Assembly: GCF_014647635.1 (NCBI RefSeq)
Contig: NZ_BMPO01000002.1
Span: 248,001-312,000, forward strand
DNA from: Pseudomonas matsuisoli
GTDB taxonomy: Bacteria; Pseudomonadota; Gammaproteobacteria; Pseudomonadales; Pseudomonadaceae
Direction: 5' to 3'
DNA length: 64,000 nt
Both the position numbers and the translations under genes were made by a program. This document shows, piece after piece, positions 1-7,462 of the stretch. Below the pieces are notes generated by a model. It ran no database searches. It worked only from the letters and a program-made list of their open reading frames with translations, and was not told where the DNA came from. How positions within the stretch are numbered: the stretch's first letter is position 1; each line of letters starts with the position of its first letter.

Positions 1-425
1 TCGTTGCGCGCAAGGATGCGGGGCTTACCCTTACCCCTGAAGGGCTGAAAGGAAAGGTGATCGCGGTCCAGACGGGCACCCCGATGGACGCGTACATCAC
101 CAAGAACTACACCGGGTCGACCATCAAGCGTTACTCCAGCGGCAGCGAGCCCTACCTCGAATTGCGCGCAGGCCGTGCGGACGTACACCTGAGCTACGAA
201 GCACAGATCATCCACAGCTTCACCAGCCGCGACGAAGGCAAGGACTTCGAACTGGTTGGCCCGACGTTGACCGGTAAGGACGCGCCCGAGTTTGGCGAGG
301 GCGTCGCGATCGCGGTGCGCAAGGCGAATACCGAACTGGTCGGCAAGATCAATGAAGGCCTCGCCGCCGTACGCGCCAATGGCCGTCAGGCTGCGCTCGA
401 CGCCAAATACTTCGGCGCAGAGTAA
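1..425 (+). CDS. Amino-acid ABC transporter periplasmic binding protein, 3' end only
   Basis: The reading frame is open from the left edge (first full codon at base 3) to a TAA at 425, so only the last 140 or so residues are present. They show the second lobe of a family 3 solute-binding protein: an LKGK-VIAVQTGTPMDAYI segment typical of lysine/arginine/ornithine or glutamine binders, then a C-terminal region with a VAIAVRKANTEL motif seen near the end of this family. It would capture a polar amino acid in the periplasm and deliver it to the two permeases that follow after 6 bases. The ATPase of the transporter is not in the window and probably lies upstream. The adjacent ureohydrolase hints at a basic or guanidino substrate, which is inference. 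Confidence 0.85.
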   Translation, partial: VARKDAGLTLTPEGLKGKVIAVQTGTPMDAYITKNYTGSTIKRYSSGSEPYLELRAGRADVHLSYEAQIIHSFTSRDEGKDFELVGPTLTGKDAPEFGEGVAIAVRKANTELVGKINEGLAAVRANGRQAALDAKYFGAE

Positions 426-431
426 ACCCGC

Positions 432-1121
432 ATGCTGAGCGACTACATCACGACCGTCCTGGCTGCGGGTTGGGTCAGTCTGCAATTGGCCTTCGTGGCC
501 CTCGTGCTAGCGGTAGTGCTGGGTCTGCTCGGTGCGCTGTGCAAGCTGTCCGGCAGCCGTGCGTTGCGCATCGTCGTGGGGATGTACACGACGCTGGTGC
601 GAGGTGTACCTGACCTCGTGCTGATGCTGCTGGTCTTCTATAGCCTTCCGGCACTGCTGAACCAGGGGCTAGAGGCGATGGGGTCGGACCTGTTTATCGA
701 GTTCAGCCCCTTTGCAGCAGGTTGCGCCACGTTGGGGATCATTTTCGGTGCCTATATGACCGAGACGTTCCGAGGCGCGCTGATCGGCGTGCCGCACGGT
801 CAGGTCGAAGCCGCTCATGCCTATGGGCTGGGGCGCGTACACACGTTTCGACGGATCGTGCTGCCGCAGATGATCCGACTGGCGCTGCCCGGCTTCACTA
901 ACAACTGGCTGGTGCTGGTCAAGGCGACCGCGCTCGTCTCGTTGCTCGGGCTGCAGGACATTATGTTTCGTGCACGGGGTGCAGCGGAGGCGACAGGAAA
1001 ACCGTTCACCTTCTACCTGATCGCAGGCGGTTTTTATCTCGCCATTACCCTGATTTCGTTGCTGGTGCTGATGTGGGTCGGTCGGCGTTACGCGGCCGGC
1101 CATAGGGAGCTGACACGATGA
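432..1121 (+). CDS. Amino-acid ABC transporter permease (HisQ-like)
   Basis: A 229-residue inner-membrane permease with about five hydrophobic segments, the usual size for the HisQ/ArtQ family. It contains the EAA-type cytoplasmic loop (QVEAAHAYGLGRVHTFRRIVLPQMIRLA, residues about 130-157), which docks on the ATPase. Near the N-terminus the segment VGMYTTLVRGVPDLVLMLL is characteristic of polar amino-acid permeases. The ATG lies 6 bases after the binding-protein stop, and the end overlaps the next permease by 4 bases, so all are co-transcribed. It would form a heterodimer with the next product. The substrate cannot be fixed from the sequence. Confidence 0.88.
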   Translation: MLSDYITTVLAAGWVSLQLAFVALVLAVVLGLLGALCKLSGSRALRIVVGMYTTLVRGVPDLVLMLLVFYSLPALLNQGLEAMGSDLFIEFSPFAAGCATLGIIFGAYMTETFRGALIGVPHGQVEAAHAYGLGRVHTFRRIVLPQMIRLALPGFTNNWLVLVKATALVSLLGLQDIMFRARGAAEATGKPFTFYLIAGGFYLAITLISLLVLMWVGRRYAAGHRELTR

Positions 1122-1810
1122 GCTGGGACGTTATCTACGAAAACCTTGGCCGCTATGCGGACGGCGCAGGGCTAACGCTCATGCTGACCGCACTCGCGTT
1201 GGGCATCTCGTTCTTCCTTTCGATTGGGCTTGCCCTGGCGCGCAACGCTACGCAGCCACTCGCACGGGGCGCGGTGTTCATCTACACGCTGGTGTTTCGT
1301 GGTACGCCCTTGTTGATCCAGTTGTTCCTCATCTACTACGGGCTGGCGCAGTTCGACCTGCTACGCCAGAGCTTTCTCTGGCCTTGGCTTTCAAGTCCGC
1401 TCATTTGCGTGCTGATTGCATTTGTCCTCAACACCACCGCATATACGACGGAGATCTTCGCGGGTGGCTTGCGCCATCTACCGCCGGGTGAAATCGAGGC
1501 GGCGCGGGCGTACGGCATGTCGTGGTGGACGCAGGTCAGACGCATCCTGCTGCCGGCGATGCTGACCCGCTCGCTTTCGCTGTATGGCAACGAGGCGATC
1601 ATGATGCTGCACGCAACGTCACTCGCCAGCACGGTAACGCTGATGGAAATCACCGGCGTCGCGCGCAACATCACGCTCAACTACTACATCCAGTTCGAGC
1701 CGTATGTCACGGCCGCGCTGATCTATCTCGTCCTCACCTCCGTACTGGTGTGCGGCTTCCAGCTCGCTGAAAAGCGCTGGGGAGCCTATTTGCAGCCACG
1801 TCGGAGTTGA
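1118..1810 (+). CDS. Amino-acid ABC transporter permease (HisM-like)
   Basis: A 230-residue partner permease whose start overlaps the previous stop (ATGA). It has the HisM-type signature YTLVFRGTPLLIQLFLIYYG in its first third and an EAA loop (GEIEAARAYGMSWWTQVRRILLP) at about residues 127-149. Several membrane-spanning stretches cover the rest. The 4-base overlap implies translational coupling and balanced production of the two subunits. With the upstream binding protein and an ATPase outside the window it would complete an importer for a basic or related amino acid. The ureohydrolase gene follows 76 bases downstream on the same strand and may belong to the same transcript. Confidence 0.88.
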   Translation: MSWDVIYENLGRYADGAGLTLMLTALALGISFFLSIGLALARNATQPLARGAVFIYTLVFRGTPLLIQLFLIYYGLAQFDLLRQSFLWPWLSSPLICVLIAFVLNTTAYTTEIFAGGLRHLPPGEIEAARAYGMSWWTQVRRILLPAMLTRSLSLYGNEAIMMLHATSLASTVTLMEITGVARNITLNYYIQFEPYVTAALIYLVLTSVLVCGFQLAEKRWGAYLQPRRS

Positions 1811-1886
1811 ACCTTCTTTCCTTTCGAAGGCTTTCGGCCTCCTGTCGACGGCCCTGTATTTACTGCCTGCAAGAGAGCATCCGAAC

Positions 1887-2771
1887 ATGACTACACGCAA
1901 TTTCGACCTGTTGGGCGTGCCATTCGATGGCGAATCCACCCTCGGCTGGCCCGGCTCGCGGTTCGCCCCCGCCCGCGTACGGGAAAGCGCCAAGTGGATC
2001 AACATGCGTATCCAGGATGGTCGCGTTTATTGCCTGGAAACCGACAGCTTCATGGAAGTCGGCGACAACCTGCTGACCGATCGCGGCGACGTGGCCGTCG
2101 TTCCGCATGACACACAGAAGACGTTCGCTGCGACCACCGCCGCCGTGCGTGAGTCCATCGAAGCCGGGCGCGTGCCGATCGTTATCGGCGGTGACGACAG
2201 CCTGTTGTTTCCGGTCGCCCGTGGGGTTCATGACGCGCTGCCGGGACGCATTGGTATCATCCACTTCGACGCTCACCTCGACCTGATGGATGAAAGCGTG
2301 AAGCAGGGGCGTTACAGCCAATCAAGTGGCATGCGCCGTGCGTTAGAGCTGGATCGTATTGGTGCCGATGATTGCATCCAGGTGTGCGAGCGACATTTCA
2401 ACTTCCCAGCGTCCGGGCAGTTCAAGCACGACACCGGTTTGATACATATCTCGGCACGCGAAGCGCTACGTCTCGGGCCTCAGGCGACCGTGGAGCGCAT
2501 CCTTGAGCGTGTGAAAGGTGCGGATCACCTGTACCTATCGTTCGATATCGACGCCATCGACCCATGCTATGCGCCTGGCGCAGGTGCACATGAGCCGGGC
2601 GGAATCAGCTCGGACGAAGCGCTGCAGATGGTCGAGATGCTCGCCCCGCATTGCGCCGCGATGGCGATTACCGAAGTGAACCCGACCACGGACGTAGGGA
2701 ACATGACATCCACGCTGGCAGCCTATCTGGCGTTTACCTTCGCGGCGTACGGCGCTAAGGCCAAGCGCTGA
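1887..2771 (+). CDS. Ureohydrolase (agmatinase/arginase family) with variant metal motif
   Basis: A 294-residue cytosolic protein of the arginase/agmatinase superfamily, which releases urea from guanidino compounds using two Mn ions. The second motif, HFDAHLD (residues 126-132), and the third, SFDIDAID followed by PCYAPG (218-231), match the family. The first motif is GGDDS (101-105), where most characterised members have GGDHS, so the usual histidine ligand is replaced by aspartate. Length is normal. It follows an amino-acid importer on the same strand, so uptake and hydrolysis of arginine, agmatine, guanidinobutyrate or a similar compound is a reasonable inference. The exact substrate cannot be assigned. 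Confidence 0.82.
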   Translation: MTTRNFDLLGVPFDGESTLGWPGSRFAPARVRESAKWINMRIQDGRVYCLETDSFMEVGDNLLTDRGDVAVVPHDTQKTFAATTAAVRESIEAGRVPIVIGGDDSLLFPVARGVHDALPGRIGIIHFDAHLDLMDESVKQGRYSQSSGMRRALELDRIGADDCIQVCERHFNFPASGQFKHDTGLIHISAREALRLGPQATVERILERVKGADHLYLSFDIDAIDPCYAPGAGAHEPGGISSDEALQMVEMLAPHCAAMAITEVNPTTDVGNMTSTLAAYLAFTFAAYGAKAKR

Positions 2772-2773
2772 CA

Positions 2774-2841
2774 GTAGGGCGTATGTAGCCTGCGATATCT
2801 TGGGGAAATCCTGAAATTACGCGGGTTGCACCCGCCCTACG
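2774..2841. repeat. REP-like palindromic element (GCGGGT family)
   Basis: The intergenic space contains GCGGGTTGCACCCGC followed by CCTACG, a short hairpin, with a loose GTAGGGCG half-copy about 40 bases before it. The same core occurs at 10222-10293 (GGGCGGGTGAAACCCGC and GCGGGTTGGCACCCGCCC). It sits between two convergent genes, a usual position for REP elements. Confidence 0.6.
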
Positions 2842-2892
2842 TTAGCCCGCTGTAGGGCTGGCCGGGCGGCGATCCGCTTCAGTCGCCGCTAC

Positions 2893-3441
2893 TTAACTCG
2901 CAAGTTCCTGTAGTGCTGGCGGTGTTGCCCCTACTTTTCGGCAAAGGGCTTCTTTTTTCTCGATGATCGCGAGTACCTCGGTGATCGTTTCTTCCAGGTA
3001 TCGGCCATTGCGGTAGTCGTCTCGCGCGCTTTCTCCGCGGTCGATGACTGACGTCGGTTGCTCGACGAACGTCCCTAGCAATTCATAGTTTTCATCCAGC
3101 ACAAGCACCAATGGGATGGCGATACGCTCCAGCTGCAGACGGTCCTTCAGGTCGTGTTCCGCGCGGGCCTTGGAAATGATCGCCATGTCGATCCTGGGCT
3201 GCAGGCGATTCAAGGTCTTGAGCGCCGTGATGTTGAGCTGGCAATCCGGGCACCACAGCTCGCCCGCGATCAACAGGTGGTAACGGGCGTTTACCTGCTC
3301 CAATCGCTCGACGGTGGGGCAGGTGAGGTTCATGGAAAGCCGGCGTGAGAAGCGCTCGACGGCCTCTTTTTCCGTATCCAAACCACGGCAGACGAACGCC
3401 TCGAACGTATCGCCAATCTGGAACAGTGTTTCGTAAGACGC
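2893..3441 (-). CDS. Thioredoxin-fold protein with CPDC motif
   Basis: About 182 residues if the ATG at 3441 (MASYETLFQIG) is used. A GTG start at 3483 would add 14 residues but lacks a good ribosome site. The central segment ELWCPDC at about one third of the length gives a CxxC redox pair in the position expected for thioredoxin-fold proteins, followed by a strand-helix pattern and a cis-proline-like IAIPLVLVLD stretch. No signal peptide is seen, so it is likely cytosolic. Proteins of this type are usually annotated only as thioredoxin family proteins. The partner and exact role are unknown. Confidence 0.75.
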   Translation of the reverse strand, partial: ASYETLFQIGDTFEAFVCRGLDTEKEAVERFSRRLSMNLTCPTVERLEQVNARYHLLIAGELWCPDCQLNITALKTLNRLQPRIDMAIISKARAEHDLKDRLQLERIAIPLVLVLDENYELLGTFVEQPTSVIDRGESARDDYRNGRYLEETITEVLAIIEKKEALCRKVGATPPALQELAS

Positions 3442-3603
3442 CATGGTGATTTCGCTCGCAGGTAGTGGTTTAGGTGCGAGCACTACATTTTTAGCCCGCT
3501 GGGCCTAAAGACCGCAGGATCGACTTGCCGTTCGCGGCCGGCGAGCGTTTTTTCCGATTTCGTGAGCGAATGGCGGGGCACGAGTGGCCCCGCGATTTGA
3601 AAA

Positions 3604-4377
3604 TTACTCGACGCTGTCCAGACCCGTCGAACGAACGACTTCTTGTACGTCTGCAGAACCCAGGTATTTCAGTAGGGCCTTCGCCTTCTCGGGATGATCG
3701 GCAGTTTTGGGCACCGCACCGGCAAAACGGGTGACGGATTGCACCGAGTCGGGAAGCTTGCCAATGAAGGTCGCGCCTTTCTCCGGCATCAGCTCGCTTA
3801 CCTGCTGGAAGCCGAGCGCGTATTTGCCGTTTGCCACGACCGATGCGACAGGCGTCTTCTCAATCTTGTGGGCCTTAGGACTAAGCTGGTCCTGAATACC
3901 GAGCCGTTTGAACAGTTCGTTTTCGACGTACACACCGCTCGCACTGTCGGAGTAGGCCACCGATTTCGCCTGTAGGAGTGTTTCGCGCAGGTTGTCTTCG
4001 GTGTCGATCTTCGGCTGCGGCTGCCCTTTGCGAACGACCGCGCCGATACGAGAATCCGCGAGTTCTACACGGCTGCCGGGTGTGATCTCACCTTGCTCGA
4101 TGAGCTTGTCGAGCGCATAGCCGACCATGATCACGATGTCTGCATGTTCCCCACGTTCCAGTCGGTTGGGAATCGCATCCGGCGATTTACCCATCGATGG
4201 TCCGCGGATGGTCTTTACCGTGTCGCCATTCTTGCTGACGAACTCGGGGGCAAGTTCTTCGTACGCGGTGTGGAATCCACCGGAGATCATGACCTTTAAC
4301 TCCTCCGCTTGCGCCAACGTAGCGAAGGAGAGGGCGACCAGCGCGGCGGCGAACGAGCGTGTGATGCGGGTGAGCAT
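3604..4377 (-). CDS. ModA-like periplasmic substrate-binding protein
   Basis: A 257-residue protein with a clear Sec signal peptide (charged N-terminus, hydrophobic core, cleavage near AQAEE at about residue 24). The mature part has the layout of molybdate/tungstate-type binding proteins: ELKVMISGGFHTAYEELAP at the start, a central AYSDSASGVYVENEL segment, and a late LGFQQVSEL stretch. No permease or ATPase lies next to it, so it is an orphan binding protein here. Many ModA-fold orphans bind other oxyanions or organic acids, so the ligand is left open. An inverted repeat GCGGGGC...GGCCCCGC lies just past its stop but has no T-run. Confidence 0.78.
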   Translation of the reverse strand: MLTRITRSFAAALVALSFATLAQAEELKVMISGGFHTAYEELAPEFVSKNGDTVKTIRGPSMGKSPDAIPNRLERGEHADIVIMVGYALDKLIEQGEITPGSRVELADSRIGAVVRKGQPQPKIDTEDNLRETLLQAKSVAYSDSASGVYVENELFKRLGIQDQLSPKAHKIEKTPVASVVANGKYALGFQQVSELMPEKGATFIGKLPDSVQSVTRFAGAVPKTADHPEKAKALLKYLGSADVQEVVRSTGLDSVE

Positions 4378-4542
4378 GCGGTTTTTCCTTGTTCTTATGG
4401 ATGATCGATAGCGTCGTATACGCGCTAGAAAAAAGCATAGACGGGTAAACCTGGGAAGCGAGTAAGACGCGATCTGCGCCTAAACAGATTGTTCCTGCCG
4501 TGGCTCAATGGACTGGCCGCGCCAGGGACAGACCGTGCCAGA

Positions 4543-5877
4543 TCACGTTGACTCCGCATTGCTGGGTGGCGTGCCGCGAAAAGCGTCCTTTTCCTCAATG
4601 CTGGAAAGTTTGACCGGCCTGCTTATGCGGGCGGATTCGTAGATCGCTTCCATGATTCGCTGATCCTGCAGGCCTTCCTCTCCAGGCGTGAACGGTCGCT
4701 GGTTTTTCACGACACACTCGGCGAAGTGGTCCATCTCGAGCGCGAATTGGTTTTTCTCGGTGGCGGCTATCTGCTCGATACCCGGCGCCAACACCGCATC
4801 GGTGCCTTCCGCCAGCTTGCTACGTTTGAGCTTCAGCCCCTTATAGGCAAAGGCGGGATCCATCTCGAGGTAACCCTTGTCACCGAGAATGCGATAGCGC
4901 TTGGAATTGAACGTGCTGTAGGACGACATGCATTGCGCGAGCACGCCGCTGGGGAAGCGCATATGCCAGAGGATGGTTTCCTCGACTTCGGTGAAGCGAG
5001 GGTCACTATCGTTCGTGTGGATCGTACCGAATACTTCGACCGGCTCTTCGCCCAAGAGATAGCGTGCAGTGTTCAGGCAATAGAGGCCGATGTCGGGCAA
5101 TGCGCCGCCACCCGCGAGGGCCTTCTTGTGTCGCCATTGGTCGGTGTTTTGCGTCGATTGGTTCTGACAGTTGGCCATTTCCAACAGCTTAATTTGTCCC
5201 ACTTCCTTACCACCGCGAACCCATTGCATGACTTGCCGGTTCATGGGTTCGTACTGGATGCGATACGCAATCATCAGCAGGCGTTGGGCATCGGCACACG
5301 CCGTGATCATCTCCTGGCATTCCTTGACGGAATTGGCCATCGGCTTTTCACACAACACGTGCTTGCCGGCGCTTGCGGCCCTGAGCGTGAACTCATGGTG
5401 CATGCTGTTTGGCAGCACGATGTACACCGCGTGGACGTTTGGGTTGTCGCGGATTGAATCGAAGGTTTCGTAGCTGTACAGCGAATCCTCCGGGACGCCG
5501 TACATGGCGGCCACACGGCGAGCCTTGTCGCCGTCGCCACTGACCAGCGCCGTCACCTTGCAGCGTTGGCTCTGTGCCATGGCCGGGAGGATTTCTTCCA
5601 GCGTCAGTCGGCCAATACCCACGACGGCAATTCCGACGCGTTGGTCCGGCCCGAGCTGCACGGGCATTTTGGTTTTATCCGTCTTGCCTTCCTGCATATG
5701 GGGCAGGGTGACTGGCTGAGGTAAGTCTGCGGCGGGTTGCGAGCTGCTGGCTTTGGTGGGAGCGGCTTGCGCAGTCGCTGATCGTGCTGCTCCGAGCATT
5801 CCCGCGGCCACTGCGGTGGTTCCGGCTTGCGCCATGAAGCGTCGGCGCCCGGGAAAAAACGTGTTGATCTTGCTCAT
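4543..5877 (-). CDS. Tat-exported Gfo/Idh/MocA oxidoreductase (glucose-fructose oxidoreductase-like)
   Basis: A 444-residue protein with a twin-arginine signal (GRRRFMAQAG at residues 10-19, then a hydrophobic Ala-rich stretch), so it is exported folded with its cofactor. A Rossmann segment, VGIAVVGIGRLTLEEILPAM, follows a linker. The family lysine is in LCEKPMANS, and the substrate-site motif LPDIGLYCLN carries the tyrosine found in glucose-fructose oxidoreductases instead of the histidine of many inositol dehydrogenases. It would oxidise or interconvert sugars in the periplasm with tightly bound NADP. It stands alone between unrelated genes. The sugar specificity is unknown. Confidence 0.84.
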   Translation of the reverse strand: MSKINTFFPGRRRFMAQAGTTAVAAGMLGAARSATAQAAPTKASSSQPAADLPQPVTLPHMQEGKTDKTKMPVQLGPDQRVGIAVVGIGRLTLEEILPAMAQSQRCKVTALVSGDGDKARRVAAMYGVPEDSLYSYETFDSIRDNPNVHAVYIVLPNSMHHEFTLRAASAGKHVLCEKPMANSVKECQEMITACADAQRLLMIAYRIQYEPMNRQVMQWVRGGKEVGQIKLLEMANCQNQSTQNTDQWRHKKALAGGGALPDIGLYCLNTARYLLGEEPVEVFGTIHTNDSDPRFTEVEETILWHMRFPSGVLAQCMSSYSTFNSKRYRILGDKGYLEMDPAFAYKGLKLKRSKLAEGTDAVLAPGIEQIAATEKNQFALEMDHFAECVVKNQRPFTPGEEGLQDQRIMEAIYESARISRPVKLSSIEEKDAFRGTPPSNAEST

Positions 5878-6027
5878 GTAGGCCTCTCGTGAGTGTCTTG
5901 TTTTGAGAAGCGGAGGGTGGTGACCAAGTTCAGGTTAGAGGACAGGCGTTGTGCTTGGGCAGCACCAGGCTGGCGTAGATCGACACCATTTAAACGCCGA
6001 GGATGCCAGGGGCAGAAGATTAGCTTT

Positions 6028-6297
6028 CTGTGGGCGCGGGCCATGCGCACGATGATGGCTTCACACGCAACGTAGTTTGACCTGTCGTCCAGCATCGCGA
6101 GCATGGCTCGCTCCCACAGGTTGAATGGGGTGGGTTGGGGGCTATGGGAGATTTTTACCCTGCGATTCGTGCTGAAACGATGCTAGCAGGGCGGGTCGAT
6201 GTCTACCCTGTGGGAGCGGGCCACGCCCGCGATGATGGCTTCACGTGCGATGTAGTTGAACCTGTCCAGTATCGCGAGCATGGCTTGCTCCTACAGG
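6028..6297. repeat. Two REP-type inverted elements (CTGTGGGAGCGGGCC family)
   Basis: The gene-free stretch 5878-6313 holds two related copies, 6028-6120 and 6208-6297. Each starts with CTGTGGG(A/C)GCGGGCC and a GATGATGGCTTCAC segment and ends with ATCGCGAGCATGGC followed by the inverted arm GCTCC(C/T)ACAGG. Each copy is therefore a head-to-head doublet able to fold into a long hairpin. No coding sequence was recognised in the remainder of the interval. Confidence 0.75.
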
Positions 6298-6313
6298 CAA
6301 AGGAACAGGCGTG

Positions 6314-7219
6314 CTATTTACTTGCCGCCAGGATTGCGCGTGCGACGTTCGATCCGTTTTGTCGGCCCAGCACGTCGCTGATGCGCTGACCTGCAGAAAC
6401 GAGTCGCTCGAGATTCACGCCGGTTTCGATACCGAGCCCTTGCATCAGGTACAGCACGTCTTCTGTCGAGACATTGCCTGTTGCCCCCTTGGCATACGGG
6501 CAGCCGCCCAAGCCGGCAACGGATGCGTCGAATACGGTAATGCCTTCCAACAAGCTGGCGTAGACGTTGGCAAGCGCCTGCCCGTAGGTGTCGTGGAAAT
6601 GGCCGGCGAGCCGGTCGCGTGGGACATCGCGTCCAACGATATCCAGCAGGCGTCGTGTCTTGCCTGCGGTTCCGACACCGATCGTGTCGCCCAGGGAAAT
6701 TTCGTAGCAGCCCATGGCGTAGAGCTCGCGGGACACGTAGGCCACTTGCTCGGCGGCGATGTCCCCCTCATAGGGGCAGCCCAGCACGCAGGACACATAA
6801 CCCCGGACACGGATGTCATGTTTCTGAGCGGTTTCGAACATGGGCACAAAGCGCTCCAGGCTCTCGGCGATGGAGCAGTTGATATTGCGTTGCGAGAAGC
6901 TCTCGGACGCGGCGGCGAAGACCGCAACTTCTTTGACGCCAGCGGCGATCGCGGCGTCGAGGCCCTTCATGTTGGGCGTCAATGCAGCGTAGGTGACCCC
7001 GGGCTTACGTGTGATACCCGCGAACACTTCGCTGCTGCCAGCCATTTGTGGCACCCATTTCGGTGACACGAAACTGCCGACTTCGATGTATTCCAGACCG
7101 CTGTTCGTGAGCTCGTCCACGAGCGCGACCTTGTGGGCGACATCGATCGGTTGTTTTTCGTTCTGCAAGCCGTCACGGGGGCCGACTTCGACAAGGCGGA
7201 CTTTGGGAGGAAGGGGCAT
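6314..7219 (-). CDS. liuE: Hydroxymethylglutaryl-CoA lyase
   Basis: A 301-residue aldolase-type TIM-barrel enzyme that splits HMG-CoA into acetoacetate and acetyl-CoA, the last step of leucine breakdown. The N-terminal EVGPRDGLQNE motif carries the catalytic arginine and metal ligand. The GHFHDTYGQALAN segment supplies metal-binding histidines, and the flexible-loop motif GLGGCPYAKGATGN carries the catalytic cysteine. Length is typical. It is the distal gene of the minus-strand liu cluster, separated from liuD by a REP-containing gap of about 240 bases, so its expression may depend partly on readthrough. Confidence 0.95.
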   Translation of the reverse strand: MPLPPKVRLVEVGPRDGLQNEKQPIDVAHKVALVDELTNSGLEYIEVGSFVSPKWVPQMAGSSEVFAGITRKPGVTYAALTPNMKGLDAAIAAGVKEVAVFAAASESFSQRNINCSIAESLERFVPMFETAQKHDIRVRGYVSCVLGCPYEGDIAAEQVAYVSRELYAMGCYEISLGDTIGVGTAGKTRRLLDIVGRDVPRDRLAGHFHDTYGQALANVYASLLEGITVFDASVAGLGGCPYAKGATGNVSTEDVLYLMQGLGIETGVNLERLVSAGQRISDVLGRQNGSNVARAILAASK

Positions 7220-7317
7220 AAGGGCGGCTCCTGATGGGGTGTGGCTGGATTGAGGCTTTGTGTCGTGCGTTCGATTGCGTCGCGGGTGAACCCGCTCCTA
7301 CAAAGATATTGCAGTCT

Positions 7318-7414
7318 CCTGTAGGGGCGACTTTAGTCGCCTTGGTGTCAGCAGGGCCGGTAGAAAGGGCCCCATACGCTCCTATGCAATCGCGACTAAA
7401 GTCGCCCCTACAGG
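7318..7414. repeat. REP-type perfect inverted repeat (CCTGTAGGGGCGAC family)
   Basis: A 23-base arm at 7318-7340 (CCTGTAGGGGCGACTTTAGT then CGC) recurs as its exact reverse complement at 7392-7414. Each arm also contains the internal mini-hairpin GCGACT-TTAGTCGC. A single copy of the same unit is found at 32043-32065. A different REP arm (GCGGGTGAACCCGCTCCTACA) precedes it at about 7282. Confidence 0.75.
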
Positions 7415-7462
7415 GGAGCTGAAGTCGCCCATACGTGGAACGGGGATACAAGGGAAAGGGGG

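Noticed and set aside
3560-3595. Inverted repeat GCGGGGC...GGCCCCGC after the ModA-like gene as a terminator
   Set aside because: It has a short stem and no T-run in the direction of transcription, so it was not listed as a feature.
4726-5457. A 243-residue plus-strand frame opposite the Tat-exported oxidoreductase
   Set aside because: The minus-strand protein has all family motifs. The plus frame has none.
6311-7066. A 251-residue plus-strand frame opposite liuE
   Set aside because: It is antisense to a clear HMG-CoA lyase gene. The composition is typical of a GC-rich shadow frame.
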